38,673 bases of DNA from assembly GCA_905236055.1 (NCBI GenBank), contig CAJOOA010000096.1, forward strand, positions 1 through 38,673, written 5' to 3'. A program made the translations under genes and the position numbers. Numbering within the stretch: position 1 is the stretch's first letter; every line of letters begins with the position of its first letter. A model generated the notes under the pieces. It did no database searches and was not told the DNA's origin. It saw nothing but the letters and a program-made list of their open reading frames with translations. Origin of the DNA: Candidatus Gastranaerophilales bacterium. GTDB taxonomy: Bacteria > Cyanobacteriota > Vampirovibrionia > Gastranaerophilales > Gastranaerophilaceae. Below are positions 31,877 to 38,545 of this stretch, in pieces.

Positions 31877-32431
31877 ATGATTTATGACGAGGTTCTAAAA
31901 GGCAAAAATATTACGTTGAGAATGGTTGAATTGTCGGACTGTAATAAAAATTATTACGATTGGTTGAATGATAAAGAGACCAATCAATATATGGAAACTC
32001 GTTGGAGTGAACAAAGTATAGAAAGCATTAAAGATTTTGTTACTTCTATAAGGAATTCGAATCACAGTTATTTATTTGCAATTATTTATGACGGCCAACA
32101 TGTCGGAAACATAAAGATTGGACCGATTCATCCGATATACAAACATGCTGATGTGAGCTATTTTATCGGTAATAAAAATGTTTGGGGCAGGGGAATCGCA
32201 ACCGAAGCTATTATATTGGCTACAAAGTTTGCATTTGAAGTGCTTAAATTAAACAAGCTTCAGGCCGGTGCTTTTGAACAAAATGTCGGAAGCCAAAAAG
32301 CACTATTAAAAGCCGGTTATAAACAGGAAGGGATTTTCAGAAAAAAAGTTTTTTTAACTTCGCCCGAAAATTATTGTGATATATATGAATATGGGATTTT
32401 ATCATCAGAATACAAAAAGGAGTTGCCATGA
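31877..32431 (+). CDS. GNAT N-acetyltransferase (RimJ/RimL type)
   Basis: This 184-residue acetyltransferase is of the GNAT fold. It opens LKGKNITLRMVELSDC, has DWLNDKETNQYMETR, the acetyl-CoA-binding segment GNKNVWGRGIATEAIILA (R/Q-x-x-G-x-G/A type) and LQAGAFEQNVGSQKALLKAGY. One GNAT is needed as PseH to N-acetylate the 4-amino sugar; this is one of three GNAT domains in the cluster and not obviously the closest to known PseH. It overlaps the next gene by four bases (ATGA) and begins directly at the pseA stop. Confidence 0.82.
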   Translation: MIYDEVLKGKNITLRMVELSDCNKNYYDWLNDKETNQYMETRWSEQSIESIKDFVTSIRNSNHSYLFAIIYDGQHVGNIKIGPIHPIYKHADVSYFIGNKNVWGRGIATEAIILATKFAFEVLKLNKLQAGAFEQNVGSQKALLKAGYKQEGIFRKKVFLTSPENYCDIYEYGILSSEYKKELP

Positions 32432-33750
32432 ACACAACAATACTAAATAATCAAAAATCAAAAGCATTACAAGACAAGGCCGTAAAATTAATACCGGGAA
32501 TGACACAACTTTTATCAAAACGCCCTGACAGATATTGCAGAGGTGTTTGGCCGACTTATTTTAAGAAAGCTTCCGGAGTTGAAATTATTGACTTGGATGA
32601 TAACAAGTATTTAGATTTTAGCATAGGAGGAGTGGGTGCTACAGTTTTGGGATATGCTGACCCGGATGTTAATGCGGCTGTAATCGACGTTATTAATAAC
32701 GGCTCTGCATCGACTCTCAATCCGCCGGAAGAAGTTGCCCTGGCGGAAAAACTTATAGAACTTCACCCCTGGGCAGATATGGCAAGATTTTCAAGAGGCG
32801 GCGGAGAAGCAATGTCCATTGCTGTTCGTATTGCCAGAGTCGCAACGGGGAAAGATAAAGTTGTATTTTGCGGTTATCATGGTTGGTGCGATTGGTATTT
32901 GGCAGCCAACCTCGGCAAAAAAGGTGCACTTGATGACCAATGGATTGCAGGTCTTAACCCAAACGGAGTTCCGAAAGGATTAACAGGTACAGCGATTCCT
33001 TTTTATTATAATGACATTGAAAACTTTAAAAAAGCAATTGCAGAAGCCGGAGATGATTTAGCAGCAATAGTTATGGAACCTATTCGAAACTATGAGCCAA
33101 CTCAGGAATTTATTGATGCAATTCATTCTGTAGCCCACGAAAAGAAAGTTCCGTTGATTATTGACGAGATAACTGCCGCATTTAGAATGTGTAACGGCGG
33201 CGCTCACTTGAAACTTGGGTTTAAACCTGATATGGCTGTATTTTCGAAAGCTCTCGGAAATGGTTTCCCATGTTCTGCAGTAATAGGCAAAAAATGGGTT
33301 ATGGAATACGCCCAGGATGCTTTTATCACATCTACAAACTGGACAGAACGAGTCGGTTCAGCTGCCGCTTTCGCTATGATAGAAAAATTTATAAAAGTAG
33401 ATGCTTCAAAACATATGCTTGCAATATCAGACAAAGTTTGGGAAGTATGGGAAACTCTTGCCCGAAAACATAATTTAAAAATCCATATAGGCGGGTTTAA
33501 ACCGTTGATACATTTTAGTTTTGAGGAAAACCATGCCGTTAATATTTCTTATTTCTCACAAGAAATGTTAAAGAGAGGATTCCTTGCCGGAAGCGGATTC
33601 TATGCGATGTATGCACATACTTTTGAAGATGTTGATAAGTATTCAAAAGCTGTTGATGAAGTGTTTGCAAATATTGCAAAACTCGGAAACAAGGTTGAAG
33701 AACATCTTGAAGGTTTACCGGCTGCAAGCGGCTTTGGGAGGGTAAATTAA
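32428..33750 (+). CDS. Class-III aminotransferase, glutamate-1-semialdehyde aminomutase-like
   Basis: This 440-residue PLP enzyme is of the HemL-like group. LIPGMTQLLSKRPD, FSRGGGEAMSIAVRIAR, GYHGW (149-153), Asp 246 in IIDEITAAFR and the Schiff-base Lys 274 in VFSKALGNGFP are visible. True HemL makes 5-aminolevulinate; here the context is a sugar operon, and HemL-like enzymes of this subgroup occur in nonulosonate and glycan islands, so I infer a sugar substrate (an extra amination of the nonulosonate or a keto-acid). It overlaps its neighbours on both sides (ATGA and TAATG), with AAGGAG before the ATG. Confidence 0.78.
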   Translation: MNTTILNNQKSKALQDKAVKLIPGMTQLLSKRPDRYCRGVWPTYFKKASGVEIIDLDDNKYLDFSIGGVGATVLGYADPDVNAAVIDVINNGSASTLNPPEEVALAEKLIELHPWADMARFSRGGGEAMSIAVRIARVATGKDKVVFCGYHGWCDWYLAANLGKKGALDDQWIAGLNPNGVPKGLTGTAIPFYYNDIENFKKAIAEAGDDLAAIVMEPIRNYEPTQEFIDAIHSVAHEKKVPLIIDEITAAFRMCNGGAHLKLGFKPDMAVFSKALGNGFPCSAVIGKKWVMEYAQDAFITSTNWTERVGSAAAFAMIEKFIKVDASKHMLAISDKVWEVWETLARKHNLKIHIGGFKPLIHFSFEENHAVNISYFSQEMLKRGFLAGSGFYAMYAHTFEDVDKYSKAVDEVFANIAKLGNKVEEHLEGLPAASGFGRVN

Positions 33751-34433
33751 TGTCAACGTTAGCTATTATCCCAGCAAGGGGCGGTTCAAAAAGAATCCCT
33801 AAAAAAAATATTAAAGATTTTTTAGGAAAACCCATGATATCTTATGCGATTGAAGCCGCAAAAAATTCAAAAATATTTGACGAAATAATGGTTTCAACAG
33901 ATGATTATGAAATTGCGGAAATTGCCAAATTACATGGTGCAAGTGTTCCTTTTATGCGTTCCGAGAAAACAGCAAGCGATACAGCAACTACTTTTGATGT
34001 TTTAAATGAAGTGATTTGTGAATACAAAAAACAAGGAAAACAGTTTGATATAACTTGTTGTATTTATCCATGTGTTCCTTTTTTAAAATCTTCAACATTG
34101 AAAGATGCTTTATCGAAAATGGACGGTTTTGACGGTTTAATGCCGGTATGTAAATATCCGGTACCGATTGAATGGGCTATGAGAATAGAAAACGGGCTGC
34201 TTGTCCCAAATGACAGAGCTGCGCAAAATATACGTTCTCAAGATATCGAAACTAAGTATTTTGATGTCGGAATGTTTTATTTTTGCAAAACAGAAAAGCT
34301 TTATGAAAATAATTCCATGTGCCCGAACAGGACCGCCGCCTACATAATTGATGAGTCACAGTGTCAAGATATTGATACAATGGAAGATTGGAATGTCGCA
34401 GAACTAAAATATAAGGCACTATATGGAGTATAA
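33750..34433 (+). CDS. pseF: Pseudaminic acid cytidylyltransferase, PseF
   Basis: PseF activates the nonulosonate to its CMP-sugar for transfer. This 227-residue cytidylyltransferase has the nucleotide loop LAIIPARGGSKRIPKKN (4-20), VSTDDYEI, and the acid-sugar site near ERDxxTAxD-like segments (SDTATTFDV). It matches the PseF subfamily rather than NeuA in length and in DVGMFYF. Neither PseF nor NeuA/LegF specificity can be proven by eye. It overlaps the next gene by 11 bases and the previous one by one. Confidence 0.86.
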   Translation: MSTLAIIPARGGSKRIPKKNIKDFLGKPMISYAIEAAKNSKIFDEIMVSTDDYEIAEIAKLHGASVPFMRSEKTASDTATTFDVLNEVICEYKKQGKQFDITCCIYPCVPFLKSSTLKDALSKMDGFDGLMPVCKYPVPIEWAMRIENGLLVPNDRAAQNIRSQDIETKYFDVGMFYFCKTEKLYENNSMCPNRTAAYIIDESQCQDIDTMEDWNVAELKYKALYGV

Positions 34434-35211
34434 AAGAGGGCTTAAACTTTGGTCAGTAAATACGGATTACTATTATAATGAAGCAATCCGACTTTTTGAT
34501 GCCGGAGTTTACGATTATATAGAGCTTTACATTGTACCCGAAACTCTTGAAACACTGCCAAAATGGAAAAGGTTAAATGTAGGGAATGGAATTCCTTTCA
34601 TTATTCACAATGCGCATTTTGCTCAATGCTTCAATCTGGCGAAACAGGGAAAAGCTGAACGAAACAGAGAAATATATGAGCAGACAAAACAATTTGCGGA
34701 TGAATTGAATGCAAAATACATTATTTTCCATGGCGGAATCGATGGTGATATAAGAGAGACCGCAGTTCAATTATCACTGTTTAATGAACCGAGAGCCCTA
34801 ATTGAAAATAAACCTTATGTAGCACTTCCGAACAAAATGGGAGGAGAATTCTGCAGAGGATATAATATTGATGAAATAAAATTAGTTATGGATACGGCAA
34901 TTTGCGGATTTTGTCTTGATTTTGGGCATGCTATTTGTGCGGCAAACTCACTCGGGGTAAATGTCTATGATTATTGCAAAGACTTTTTGCAATTAAATCC
35001 AATCATGTTTCATCTGACAGATTTGAATGATATAACTTCGCCTTATGACTCACATTTACATTTGGGTTACGGGCAATTGGATTTTACTCAAATTTTACCC
35101 ATGATTCCTGACGGAAGTTATGTAACATTTGAAACAAACAAAAACTCAAAAGAAAATCTAAACGATTTTGCAGATGATATGAACTTTTTATTAAATTATA
35201 AAATATCATAA
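34423..35211 (+). CDS. TIM-barrel sugar isomerase/epimerase-like protein
   Basis: This 262-residue protein is of the AP-endonuclease-2/xylose-isomerase-like TIM barrel superfamily. Metal-ligand positions appear in order: HNAHF, FHGG, IENKP (Glu), DFGHA (Asp, His), HLTD, HLHLGYGQLDF and FETNK (Glu). Proteins of this superfamily isomerise or epimerise sugars or hydrolyse DNA; the sugar island favours the former. I know of no assigned role for it in pseudaminic or legionaminic acid synthesis, so it may be a new step or modification. It starts within pseF. A perfect inverted repeat covers its stop codon. Confidence 0.72.
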   Translation: MEYKRGLKLWSVNTDYYYNEAIRLFDAGVYDYIELYIVPETLETLPKWKRLNVGNGIPFIIHNAHFAQCFNLAKQGKAERNREIYEQTKQFADELNAKYIIFHGGIDGDIRETAVQLSLFNEPRALIENKPYVALPNKMGGEFCRGYNIDEIKLVMDTAICGFCLDFGHAICAANSLGVNVYDYCKDFLQLNPIMFHLTDLNDITSPYDSHLHLGYGQLDFTQILPMIPDGSYVTFETNKNSKENLNDFADDMNFLLNYKIS

Positions 35212-35223
35212 AATGCATGATAT
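35203..35223. promoter_or_regulatory. Perfect 7-7-7 inverted repeat after the TIM-barrel gene
   Basis: ATATCAT (35203-35209) and ATGATAT (35217-35223) flank a seven-base centre, spanning the TIM-barrel stop codon. The left arm with its neighbours (AAATATCATAAA, 35201-35212) recurs as its exact complement at 36111-36122, upstream of the XRE gene. It could be a regulator site or a weak stem; there is no T-tract. Confidence 0.4.
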
Positions 35224-35263
35224 TACCTTATTTTATGTCATTTAGCAAGTGCTGACTAATTTT

Positions 35264-35269
35264 TATAAT
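35264..35269 (+). promoter_or_regulatory. -10 box of the second GNAT gene; predicts leaderless mRNA
   Basis: A perfect TATAAT is followed by six bases and the ATG at 35276. No Shine-Dalgarno sequence is present. The -35 region is weak (TTTAGC, 35241-35246). Confidence 0.5.
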
Positions 35270-35275
35270 GAACAA

Positions 35276-35722
35276 ATGTTCAATATAAGATTGGCAAATG
35301 AGACAGACATAAAACAAGTTTTTGAGCTTTCGAATGATGAATTAGTGAGGGCAAATTCAATCAACAAGGATAAAATTGAATGGGAAGACCACGTAAATTG
35401 GTTTAATCAAAGAATAAAAAATATGGACGAACCTTTTTATATAGCGGAAACTCCTGATAGTGATTTTGTTGCTCAAATCAGGTTTAACAAAGAAGAGGAT
35501 GGCTTTGTAATTTCAGTAAGTATTGATAAGAATTTTCGAGGAAAAGGATTCGGAGGACAAATTATCTCTGCAGCATCAGCAAAACTTGGTAAAAAACCTA
35601 TAATAGCGTACGTAAATACAAACAATATTTCTTCTCAGAAATCATTTATAAAAGCGGAATTTGTCTTGGATGGGGATAAAATAATAAATGACGAAACATA
35701 TTTAAGGTATGTTTTAAGCTAG
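35276..35722 (+). CDS. GNAT acetyltransferase, PseH-like
   Basis: This 148-residue GNAT resembles PseH and the acetyltransferase half of PseG-PseH fusion proteins: IRLANETDIKQVFELSNDELVRANS, then HVNWFNQRI, VAQIRFN, and the acetyl-CoA loop FRGKGFGGQII, ending NISSQKSFIKAEF. PseH acetylates UDP-4-amino-4,6-dideoxy-AltNAc, step three of the pathway. I judge it the best PseH candidate by pattern, but two other GNATs are nearby. The ATG is six bases after TATAAT (no Shine-Dalgarno); an in-frame GTG at 35249 lies upstream of that box and is rejected. It overlaps the convergent XRE gene by nine bases. Confidence 0.75.
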   Translation: MFNIRLANETDIKQVFELSNDELVRANSINKDKIEWEDHVNWFNQRIKNMDEPFYIAETPDSDFVAQIRFNKEEDGFVISVSIDKNFRGKGFGGQIISAASAKLGKKPIIAYVNTNNISSQKSFIKAEFVLDGDKIINDETYLRYVLS

Positions 35723-36037
35723 CTGTTTAGCAACCGTATAAAGTATTTTTACTTTTTCATCTTGAGACTTTTGTATAATATCTTTAAGCTCATTTTCCAA
35801 AACATTTCTGTCCTGCAAATTATCAAATGTGAACAAATCCTGCAGTGAACAATTAAAAATTTCGGTAAATTTGATTAATGTTTTAAACGAAGGAAACGAC
35901 TTGCCTGTTTCAATCAATGTAACCTGGCGTTGGTTAATATCAGCCAACTCTCCTAATGTAAATTGGGTGATATCTATGCTATTCCGAAGTTCTTTTATTC
36001 GTTTTCCGAATAATAATTTTGTTTCTTCTTCGTTCAT
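35714..36037 (-). CDS. XRE-family helix-turn-helix regulator
   Basis: This small DNA-binding regulator of 107 residues has a Cro/C1-type helix-turn-helix, about residues 8-65: GKRIKELRNSIDITQFTLGELADINQRQVTLIE, then KTLIKFTEIFNCSLQDLF. The C-terminal 35 residues are a charged helix, probably for dimerisation. It is encoded against the pse genes in the middle of the cluster, divergent from the GNAT-WbqC gene. AT-rich palindromes flank it (36055-36066, 36111-36122), suggesting control of its own promoter and of the neighbouring gene. ATG 36037 has GGGG upstream. Confidence 0.85.
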   Translation of the reverse strand: MNEEETKLLFGKRIKELRNSIDITQFTLGELADINQRQVTLIETGKSFPSFKTLIKFTEIFNCSLQDLFTFDNLQDRNVLENELKDIIQKSQDEKVKILYTVAKQLA

Positions 36038-36054
36038 TCTATACCCCTTATTTG

Positions 36055-36070
36055 ATTTTATAAAATACCA
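36055..36070 (-). promoter_or_regulatory. XRE gene promoter overlapping a perfect palindrome
   Basis: TGGTATTTT (36062-36070, minus) is an extended -10 box. ATTTTATAAAAT (36055-36066) is a perfect 12-bp palindrome that overlaps it, a plausible autoregulatory operator. Confidence 0.45.
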
Positions 36071-36110
36071 TATAAAATTAAATACTATTAAATATTGCTT
36101 TATAGAATAA

Positions 36111-36192
36111 TTTATGATATTTTATGTTACAAATGTGTTATTAAAAATCATAAATATATTAATAATACAATGTATCTAAACATAAAATACAT
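36111..36192 (+). promoter_or_regulatory. Promoter region of the GNAT-WbqC fusion gene with repeated AT motifs
   Basis: TTTATGATATTT (36111-36122) is the exact complement of 35201-35212. TACAAT (36166-36171) is a likely -10 box. ATGTAT (36170-36175) and ATACAT (36187-36192) form a perfect 6-11-6 inverted repeat straddling the start site, just before the AAGGAGGG ribosome site. Apart from this and the XRE promoter, the 170-base gap holds nothing recognisable. Confidence 0.4.
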
Positions 36193-36207
36193 AAGGAGGG
36201 CTGATTT

Positions 36208-37464
36208 TTGGATAACTATAAAAATATTGAACTGAAAAAAATAGGAAGTACAGAAATAAAAAATACTTTTTCGTGGCTGCTTGATCCTGTATTCAGAAAG
36301 CTTTTTTTAATGCAAGATGAGCCGGTTTGGGAAAAACACATTGCTTACTTTGAAAAAGTTAAAAATGATCTGACACAAAGAGTTTATGCAATATACGCAG
36401 GCGAGAATCATATCGGGAATTGCGGTTTTAAATACATAAAAAATAAAACAGGTGAATTGTGGATATATATTGGTGACGGAAATTATAGAGGCAGGCATCT
36501 TGCAAAGCCCGCATGTAATGAATTGATAACAAAAGGAAAACAGGAACTTGGTATAAATAAAATTTTTCTTCATGTCGCAAAAACAAATTATGTTGCTATC
36601 GGACTTTATGAGTCATTAGGATTTCGGTTATCTGAAATGAATAATGAAGATGTCGAAATTTGGGGCGATATAATTGATACAATTTTTAAATATGAATTAA
36701 GTTTAGAAGAAACAACAAAAGTAGCAATAATGCAGCCGACATTCCTTCCTTGGCAGGGATTTTTTGAACTTATTATAAATAGTGATAAATTTATTTTCCT
36801 TGATGATTTTCAATTTTGTCCGAGGTCGCATCATACCAGAAATAAGTTATTTGTGGCAAAAAATAATGTTGATTTTTACAGCGTAAATATAAAGAAGCAT
36901 AAAAATCAGGATATAAAATTAAATGAAGTTGAGCTGAGTGAGGATAATAAGTGGAAAAAAGACATATTAAAAAGAATAAGTTTTGTTTATTCAAAGGCAG
37001 AATTTTATCAACATTATTATCCCGTAGTTGAAAAATGGTTGTTGGCGGATTATAAATATCTGGCAGATATCAATATTGCGGGAATTAAGATGTTTTGTGA
37101 TATTCTCAGTATAAAAAAAGATTTTATGTACAGTTCTGATTATACAAAAGAAACCGGTTCAACTTCCGTAAGAACAAAAAGAATAATCGATTTAACAAAA
37201 TGGGCAAATGCGGATGAATATCTGTGCGCATTTGGTTCATTTGATTACATGAAAGAGGATGGATATGACTACAAAAAATATCCTGTAGTTTTTCAAAACT
37301 ATATTCCTAAACCATATAAACAAATTCATTCCCAAGAATTCGTCCCATATTTGTCTATTTTAGATGCACTATTTAATATTGGAGGAGAAGAAACATTAAA
37401 ATTAATTCAAAACGGAACAAAAAATTGGCTAACTTGGAATGAAAGAGATAAATTTTCAATTTAA
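36208..37464 (+). CDS. GNAT-WbqC fusion protein
   Basis: This is a two-domain protein of 418 residues. Residues 1-165 form a GNAT acetyltransferase with the acetyl-CoA loop IGDGNYRGRHLAKPAC and KTNYVAIGLYESLGF. Residues 171-418 form a WbqC-family domain: VAIMQPTFLPWQGFFELI, FIFLDDFQF and HHTRNKL, the opening signature of that family, ending with a region rich in Lys/Tyr. WbqC-like proteins occur in O-antigen and glycan gene clusters and their reaction is not firmly known. The fusion joins an acetylation step to this function in one polypeptide. The start is TTG 36208 with a perfect AAGGAGGG seven bases upstream. It lies between the XRE gene and pseI. Confidence 0.8.
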   Translation: MDNYKNIELKKIGSTEIKNTFSWLLDPVFRKLFLMQDEPVWEKHIAYFEKVKNDLTQRVYAIYAGENHIGNCGFKYIKNKTGELWIYIGDGNYRGRHLAKPACNELITKGKQELGINKIFLHVAKTNYVAIGLYESLGFRLSEMNNEDVEIWGDIIDTIFKYELSLEETTKVAIMQPTFLPWQGFFELIINSDKFIFLDDFQFCPRSHHTRNKLFVAKNNVDFYSVNIKKHKNQDIKLNEVELSEDNKWKKDILKRISFVYSKAEFYQHYYPVVEKWLLADYKYLADINIAGIKMFCDILSIKKDFMYSSDYTKETGSTSVRTKRIIDLTKWANADEYLCAFGSFDYMKEDGYDYKKYPVVFQNYIPKPYKQIHSQEFVPYLSILDALFNIGGEETLKLIQNGTKNWLTWNERDKFSI

Positions 37465-37469
37465 TTTTA

Positions 37470-37478
37470 TGTTAAAAT
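37470..37478 (+). promoter_or_regulatory. Extended -10-like box before pseI
   Basis: TGTTAAAAT (TGT plus TAAAAT), 18 bases before the ATG at 37497. AAAGGG lies between, giving a very short leader. It is weaker than the other promoters here; pseI may equally be read from the upstream gene, 32 bases away. Confidence 0.35.
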
Positions 37479-37496
37479 GGTTAAAAAGGGTTTATA

Positions 37497-38507
37497 ATGA
37501 GTACTTATATTATTGCGGAAATGTCTGCTAACCATTGCGGAGATAAAGAGCTAGCAAAAAAGATTATATTGAAAGCCAAAGAGATTGGGGCGGATGCCGT
37601 TAAAATACAAACATACACGGCTGATACAATAACAATTGACTGCAACAACGAAGAATTTCAAATAAAAGATAAAGACAGTCTTTGGAATGGTGAAAATTTG
37701 TACAAACTTTATCAAAAGGCATACACTCCTTGGGAATGGCAGGGAGAATTAAAACAATATGCTGACAGCATTGGAATAGATTTCTTTTCAACGCCGTTTG
37801 ACATTACTGCAGTTGATTTTTTGGAAAGCATAAATGTTCCGATATATAAAATAGCAAGCTTTGAGGCAATAGATTATCCTTTGATAAAATACGCTGCAAA
37901 ATTAGGCAAACCTATGATAATATCGACCGGAATTTCATCTTTTGAGGAGATTCAGGAAGCGGTTGATGCTTGCAAATCGGTCGGGAATAATGACATTACC
38001 CTTTTGAAATGTACATCTGCTTATCCGGCAAAAATTGAGGATATGAACCTTATCACAATAAAAGATATGTACGAAAAATTTGCACCTCAGGGAGTAAAAA
38101 TAGGGTTAAGCGATCACTCTATGAGTATTGTCCCTCCAATAACCGCAGTGGCTCTAGGTGCAACCGTTATTGAAAAACATTTTACGCTTGACAGAGCATT
38201 AGGCGGAGCTGATGCAGAATTTTCTTTAAATCCGGAAGAATTCTCTCAAATGATTCAGGCAGTCAGAGAAACCGAAAAGGCCATGGGAAAAGTTGATTAT
38301 TCAATCAATGAAAAAAACAGAAAATTTGCCCGCTCCTTGTACGTCGCTAAAGATATTAAGAAGGGTGAAAAGTATACTCCCGAAAATATCCGTTCAATTC
38401 GTCCGTCAAACGGCTTGCACCCTAAATATTATGAAGAAATATTGGGCAAAACCGCCAAATGTGATTTAAAATTCGGCACCCCGATGAAAAAAGATTATTA
38501 TATTTAA
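37497..38507 (+). CDS. pseI: Pseudaminic acid synthase, PseI (NeuB family)
   Basis: PseI condenses phosphoenolpyruvate with 2,4-diacetamido-2,4,6-trideoxy-altrose to form the nine-carbon nonulosonate. This 336-residue protein has the NeuB TIM barrel: EMSANHCGDKELAKK, ADAVKIQTYT, FFSTPFD, KIASFEAIDYPLI, LLKCTSAYPA, GLSDHSMS and VIEKHFTLDR. It ends with an antifreeze-like SAF domain (about 275-336, RSLYVAKDIKKGEKYTPENI). The TADTITID segment fits PseI better than sialic or legionaminic synthases, but the call between PseI and LegI is by pattern only. It is the last pse gene before a glycosidase. Confidence 0.9.
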   Translation: MSTYIIAEMSANHCGDKELAKKIILKAKEIGADAVKIQTYTADTITIDCNNEEFQIKDKDSLWNGENLYKLYQKAYTPWEWQGELKQYADSIGIDFFSTPFDITAVDFLESINVPIYKIASFEAIDYPLIKYAAKLGKPMIISTGISSFEEIQEAVDACKSVGNNDITLLKCTSAYPAKIEDMNLITIKDMYEKFAPQGVKIGLSDHSMSIVPPITAVALGATVIEKHFTLDRALGGADAEFSLNPEEFSQMIQAVRETEKAMGKVDYSINEKNRKFARSLYVAKDIKKGEKYTPENIRSIRPSNGLHPKYYEEILGKTAKCDLKFGTPMKKDYYI

Positions 38508-38511
38508 CAAT

Positions 38512-38539
38512 TTGACCGAATTCAAAATATCACTACAAT
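38512..38539 (+). promoter_or_regulatory. Promoter of the GH35 gene; predicts leaderless mRNA
   Basis: TTGACC (38512-38517), a 16-base spacer and TACAAT (38534-38539) make a near-consensus promoter. The ATG at 38546 follows after six bases and there is no ribosome site. It is the clearest -35 box among the leaderless candidates. Confidence 0.65.
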
Positions 38540-38545
38540 AGAAGT

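Noticed and set aside
32428-33750. True hemL (haem synthesis)
   Set aside because: The PLP fold fits, but the gene is overlapped with nonulosonate genes on both sides and lies in no haem context; I call it HemL-like only.
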